Position numbers and translations under genes: made by a program
NCBI GenBank assembly: GCA_947174965.1
Contig: CAMWKY010000078.1
Location: forward strand, 1 to 8,355
Source: an uncultured Ruminococcus sp.
GTDB lineage: Bacteria; Bacillota; Clostridia; Oscillospirales; Ruminococcaceae
DNA length: 8,355 nucleotides
Direction of reading: 5' to 3'
Notes under the pieces: model-generated
The model's database searches: none
What the model was told of the DNA's origin: nothing
The model's input: the letters and a program-made list of their open reading frames with translations, nothing else
Part shown: one piece after another, positions 6,001-8,355 of the stretch
Position numbering within the stretch: position 1 is the stretch's first letter
Layout of the letters: every line of letters starts with the position of its first letter

Positions 6001-8343
6001 TTCGTCCATAAGTTCATCATAATAATAGAAGTATGTTTCAGAAATAGTAACAGGAGATGTAAGATAACGTGCAAGACCAATTTGAATTTTGCTTGCTGTT
6101 ATCGGACTTGAGAACTTGAGGACGTAATAATATCTTCCCTCTGAATCGGTTTTTCTTACAGAGATATTAGCATAAGAATCAGTAATACGACCTGCTTCGT
6201 TTCCGTCCTTATCCCACCATCTTAAATTTGTATAGTCAATACTTGCTGTTGTGAGTATGCCGATAGTATCCATTTTATATTCCTGGTCAAAGGTATATAT
6301 CAGACCATTGTTGCCAAGATTGTTGAATCCGCCGTCGTCCCATGTAGCTTTTGAGTAATATGAAGTTGCATTGCCATCAACAACACCCCATGCAGTATTG
6401 CTTGAATCTTCATCAAGTTTGCTATTTATCATTTCACCGCCGTTTCTTGTAACAGAAACAATATGTGTTTTTCCCGGAGTTCCGTTTTCATCACGGTTAA
6501 TCAGATTGTATTTCGGCATTTCAGCAGGGTTAAGGTCTGTTGTTTTTGCTGAACTATGAATTGATTCCGGACTTTCACCAAGTTCATTAACACCTATAAC
6601 ATAAACTTCATATTCTGTAAGGTCTTCTAATCCTTCAATAGTATAGCTTGTTGCTGTAATATCTGAAATCTTAGTATATTTATCATCACGGCCTCTTAAT
6701 TTGTAGAAAACGTTGTATGACTGTGTATCGTCCATGTTGCTCCAGCTAACCTTAATTCCCTTATAAAGTCCTGATGCTTTTACATTATCAGGCTTATCGG
6801 GACGTTTAGTTGGTTTCGGAGTAACATCAACAGCATCACAATAACCACTTTTCCATGTTCCGTTTACTGACTGTACACTTACTTTATAAGTTGTGTAATT
6901 TTTAACGTCATCTCCGCCGAATGATGAAACAGTAAATGAATTTGATGTTGACATAAATGTTTCGGACTTACCACCCTGTTCAACTTTTATTTCATATCCT
7001 GTTATGTTTGTGCAAGGCTGCCAGCTCAACTCAAACTTTTCACTTCCTGCCTTTGCTGTAAGATTTACAGGAATATCCATTTCAGGTTCAGGAATACGGC
7101 TTTCCATTCCATTTACAAATTCAACTTTACTGATTTCAGCAAGATTATTGCTGTTCTGCATTGCAGTAATAGTCAATGTTACTTTTTTTACTGCAATCTG
7201 ATTTCCAAGATGAAGTTTAATACTGCCATGTTCGTCAATCTCTGCATAAACGTCACTTTCTTTAAGCAGATAGTGAACTTCGGATTTTACAGGAACAGAG
7301 ACTATATGTTCTTTACCGTCATCATCAGTATATGTAACATCAATATAAGCCTCATCTACGGGGTTATCAATACCAGTCTCAAAAGTAACGCCGTCAATCA
7401 GAGAGGCTTCACCGTCTTTGAGCAGGTCAAATCCTATAGATATTGGATTTTCCTCTGAAATTTCACCACTTTTCGCAGGGAACAGAACGATTTCATCATC
7501 ACCGCTCAATACTTTTTCAACATCGCCCTCTATGATTGTACCGTCCAGAGACTCTACCTTAATAACAGCAGGTGAGATAAATTCTTCAACTGTTGCTGTA
7601 GTGTCTTTATCCTCATTATAGGACTTTGAGAAGAACGCCAAATCAAGCAGATTTGTTTCTTTATCATAGTTAAGGTCGGTTGTAAAATCTGCTGATACAG
7701 TTTCGCCGTCAATAGCATCTATCAATATATTTTTATCTTCGTCATCAATTTTTCCGTCGCCATTGACATCACCAATCATAAGGAGACCCGGGTGAAGTTC
7801 GCCTACTTCATAGGTATATCCTTTACAGAAACCGGCAGTAAGCTTTAAAGAATACATTTTCTGTGCTACAGTTATGGACTGACTGAAAACAGCAAATCCT
7901 GGAGCAGTTACAGTAAGAGTGTATTCGCCGTCAGCAAGGTTCTCAAAACTGAACTTACCTTCATTCAGATTGTCAGCACTGATAACGCCGTCCTGAGAAT
8001 AACCGTCATTATTGCTTAATTTCACAATAAAATCGATATTATTATTTATCGTCAGAGCTAATCCAATTGTAATATCAATTCTGCCTATAGCATCATATGA
8101 TTGCTCATCGTCGCTACCTTCCTGCAAATTATCAGCATCAATTTCTGTTATTTCAAGTGATTCCTCTGACAACACATTGATATTGTCATTGTTGTAGACA
8201 ACAGATTCACTGTTATCCAGCGATTCGCCAATATCACCAATATCAGCAAAGGCAGCTCCCGCACTTATAGCCTGCGGAAAACTGTATACCATAGAAAACG
8301 CCATTAAGAAAGCAATTTTTCTTTTAAAGCTATGTTTTCTCAT
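3085..8343 (-). CDS. Secreted multidomain M60-family (enhancin-like) metalloprotease with dockerin, FN3 and discoidin modules; candidate mucin/glycoprotein protease
   Basis: Residues 1-33 look like a Sec signal peptide: basic MRKHSFKRK, a hydrophobic core, then an A-F-A cleavage site. An acidic linker follows to about 86. Next come a small beta domain resembling carboxypeptidase-regulatory/Cna-B folds (87-170), a dockerin (190-243), a first discoidin-like region (255-420), two FN3 domains (424-511 and 513-603), a second F5/8 type C-like region (610-777) and a helical linker. The M60 region has a beta-rich accessory part (845-965) and a catalytic part (about 970-1330) with HEIGH at 1151-1155 and E1166 as the third zinc ligand, matching the family's HExxH-x(8-28)-E gluzincin motif. 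After it come an FN3-like domain (1340-1435), another F5/8 type C-like domain (1440-1590) and an unassigned C-terminal module (1600-1740). Many characterised M60 enzymes cleave O-glycosylated proteins such as mucins, and discoidin/CBM32 modules often bind host glycans; that substrate is inferred here. There is no LPXTG and no C-terminal membrane segment, so retention would need the dockerin. It is the first gene of the operon in view. The ATG lacks a visible SD and the frame stays open to the window edge, so the start is uncertain. Confidence 0.9.
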   Translation of the reverse strand: MRKHSFKRKIAFLMAFSMVYSFPQAISAGAAFADIGDIGESLDNSESVVYNNDNINVLSEESLEITEIDADNLQEGSDDEQSYDAIGRIDITIGLALTINNNIDFIVKLSNNDGYSQDGVISADNLNEGKFSFENLADGEYTLTVTAPGFAVFSQSITVAQKMYSLKLTAGFCKGYTYEVGELHPGLLMIGDVNGDGKIDDEDKNILIDAIDGETVSADFTTDLNYDKETNLLDLAFFSKSYNEDKDTTATVEEFISPAVIKVESLDGTIIEGDVEKVLSGDDEIVLFPAKSGEISEENPISIGFDLLKDGEASLIDGVTFETGIDNPVDEAYIDVTYTDDDGKEHIVSVPVKSEVHYLLKESDVYAEIDEHGSIKLHLGNQIAVKKVTLTITAMQNSNNLAEISKVEFVNGMESRIPEPEMDIPVNLTAKAGSEKFELSWQPCTNITGYEIKVEQGGKSETFMSTSNSFTVSSFGGDDVKNYTTYKVSVQSVNGTWKSGYCDAVDVTPKPTKRPDKPDNVKASGLYKGIKVSWSNMDDTQSYNVFYKLRGRDDKYTKISDITATSYTIEGLEDLTEYEVYVIGVNELGESPESIHSSAKTTDLNPAEMPKYNLINRDENGTPGKTHIVSVTRNGGEMINSKLDEDSSNTAWGVVDGNATSYYSKATWDDGGFNNLGNNGLIYTFDQEYKMDTIGILTTASIDYTNLRWWDKDGNEAGRITDSYANISVRKTDSEGRYYYVLKFSSPITASKIQIGLARYLTSPVTISETYFYYYDELMDEIMDLYVDNLHTVLKDNVTHRTIELLRQKVNTPDEFGEINPNADALLRELETAEKILNAESISSPIKIHKEITTKDSSRGFSGLNAWQPLGVSIGTGEEVTVYVGSDKKKTGDSTDLRLIVTQYHSESGGVTLDGANLKVGANTFKLSKSTIAGFESGGALYIQYQGASNASEDYSVRVTGGSEVPFLDLYKVTDEDERMERTVAYINKLDEYVPKMEELHNETHKGSGNKYIDYDYDSKNCILGASDIMLDTMMFSLPAQQILAGAGKGTAEERAETILKSMKAMEDMMYLFYQHKGLNESAPAEINQVPKGHLNIRYQRMFSGAFMYASGNHIGIEWPETKGMVNCNSVVADEDGKYVSGNYFGWGVAHEIGHCINQGDYAVAEITNNYFAQLAQAKDTNAGMRFQYNNIYSKVTSGTKGNCPNIATQLGMYWQLHLAYDKGLNYKTYSDYDEQMKNLFYARVDTYSRNPKAAPAPSDIALTLDGNSDQKLMRLACAAAEKNVLEFFERWGKTPDETTIAYASQFEKETRAIFYANDDARVYALNGKGSVLGDESAVSAIKDVDVKIGKSANKVDLKFTSADIPEDDILGYEVIRCTISGGKVEEVPVGFATGSEFTDTVTTLNNRALFYKVTLIDKYLCRSAVYETKMVKIEHDGSLDKSYWSISTTNLEAESIVSDATDEMPCEQTKSNPAELAVDNELATVYAPKVTGDSAEIVIDFNKTITATGMKYTSGKGESVGDYEVYVMTDDEWVLTASGTFKGSETVYFANDDEKYISTYSATAVKLVLLNQNGKTVSIAELDVLGVTGDNVDFRRAGEEATAVIGILGEDYKYGDKADDVIAKDSLVFTGSYKGNPAYNAVILYDGNGNIVGGLDADNNIKSQQIILADVPDGKNITDVSDGTWIYWIEPEDMASIKLPETVRVELYRVNNALTNEGQRMVSDSLFEEVPVKDKLPTITLSGNNETTEKE
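3088..3095 (-). promoter_or_regulatory. Ribosome binding site AAAAGGAG for the LPQTG protein gene
   Basis: On the minus strand AAAAGGAG lies 6 bases before the ATG at 3081 and forms part of the last sense codons (E-K-E) of the protease gene, immediately before its TAA. This strong, well-spaced SD fixes the start of the 377-residue protein and implies tight translational coupling to the protease. Confidence 0.85.
4846..4893 (-). other. M60 zinc-binding/catalytic motif HEIGH-x10-E
   Basis: Residues 1151-1166 of the protease read H-E-I-G-H, ten residues, then E. In gluzincins the two histidines and the distal glutamate bind zinc, and the glutamate of HExxH acts as general base. All four are present, so the enzyme is predicted to be active. 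The motif follows an aromatic- and glycine-rich N-Y-F-G-W-G-V-A stretch, and the third ligand lies in A-E-I-T-N-N; both suit an M60 helix pair better than other zincin families. Confidence 0.88.
6535..7074 (-). other. Tandem fibronectin type III domains of the protease
   Basis: Residues 424-511 and 513-603 show FN3 hallmarks. These are an opening P-x-N-L-x-A or P-D-N-V-K-A strand, a core tryptophan (W441, W534) in L-S-W or V-S-W, the Y-E-I-K-V or Y-N-V-F-Y strand, and a late tyrosine corner (T-T-Y-K-V-S-V; L-T-E-Y-E-V-Y-V). They probably act as spacers between the discoidin-like regions on either side; no ligand is predicted. Confidence 0.8.
7615..7776 (-). other. Dockerin type I-like domain (two calcium-loop repeats) inside the protease
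   Basis: Residues 190-243 hold two F-hand-type repeats. The first has D192, N194, D196, G197 and D203 (D-x-N-x-D-G, with D at position 12). The second has D223, N225, D227 and D234 with the same spacing. Each loop is followed by a hydrophobic helix (N-I-L-I-D-A-I and L-A-F-F-S-K-S-Y), as in type I dockerins. Dockerins normally bind cohesins in a calcium-dependent way to tether enzymes to scaffoldins or the cell wall. The second loop lacks the usual glycine at position 6 (K228 instead), so it is somewhat divergent. The domain is near the N-terminus, behind a small Cna-B-like domain, rather than at the usual C-terminus. Confidence 0.82.
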
Positions 8344-8355
8344 AATATATCGTTC

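Overview
The window holds four genes, all on the minus strand and packed end to end as one apparent transcription unit. Read in transcription order (high to low coordinates) they are: a 1752-residue secreted M60-family (enhancin-like) metalloprotease carrying a dockerin and several binding modules; a 377-residue LPQTG cell-wall-anchored protein with a long threonine-rich stalk; a 187-residue sortase; and a 450-residue polytopic membrane protein that resembles GT-C-type glycosyltransferases. Junctions are +3 bp, a 20-bp (or 11-bp) overlap and a 4-bp ATGA overlap, so translational coupling is likely. There is no gap over 60 bases, no RNA gene, no insertion sequence and no CRISPR array.

The likely host is a low-GC Gram-positive gut or rumen anaerobe of the Ruminococcus/Oscillospiraceae type. 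This is inferred from the dockerin, the lysine-punctuated poly-threonine linker, the N-L-P-Q-T-G-N-N sorting signal and the style of the FN3 and discoidin modules. The species cannot be named from the sequence.

Proposed logic: the M60 enzyme is exported by a signal peptide, has no wall-sorting motif of its own, and carries a two-repeat type-I-like dockerin near its N-terminus. The next gene encodes a wall-anchored protein whose N-terminal beta-rich domain could be a divergent cohesin. The sortase would attach that protein to the peptidoglycan. The membrane protein could modify the threonine-rich stalk or another surface polymer. Together they would form a compact surface-display unit for a protease that, by family analogy, may act on O-glycosylated (mucin-like) proteins. 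The gene identities are read from the sequence; the cohesin-dockerin pairing and stalk glycosylation are inference.

Both window edges cut the system. At the high-coordinate end only 12 bases precede the M60 ATG and they contain no clear ribosome binding site, so the promoter, and possibly a longer N-terminus, lie outside. At the low-coordinate end a Shine-Dalgarno-like AGAGGAA sits just before the edge, suggesting that the operon continues.
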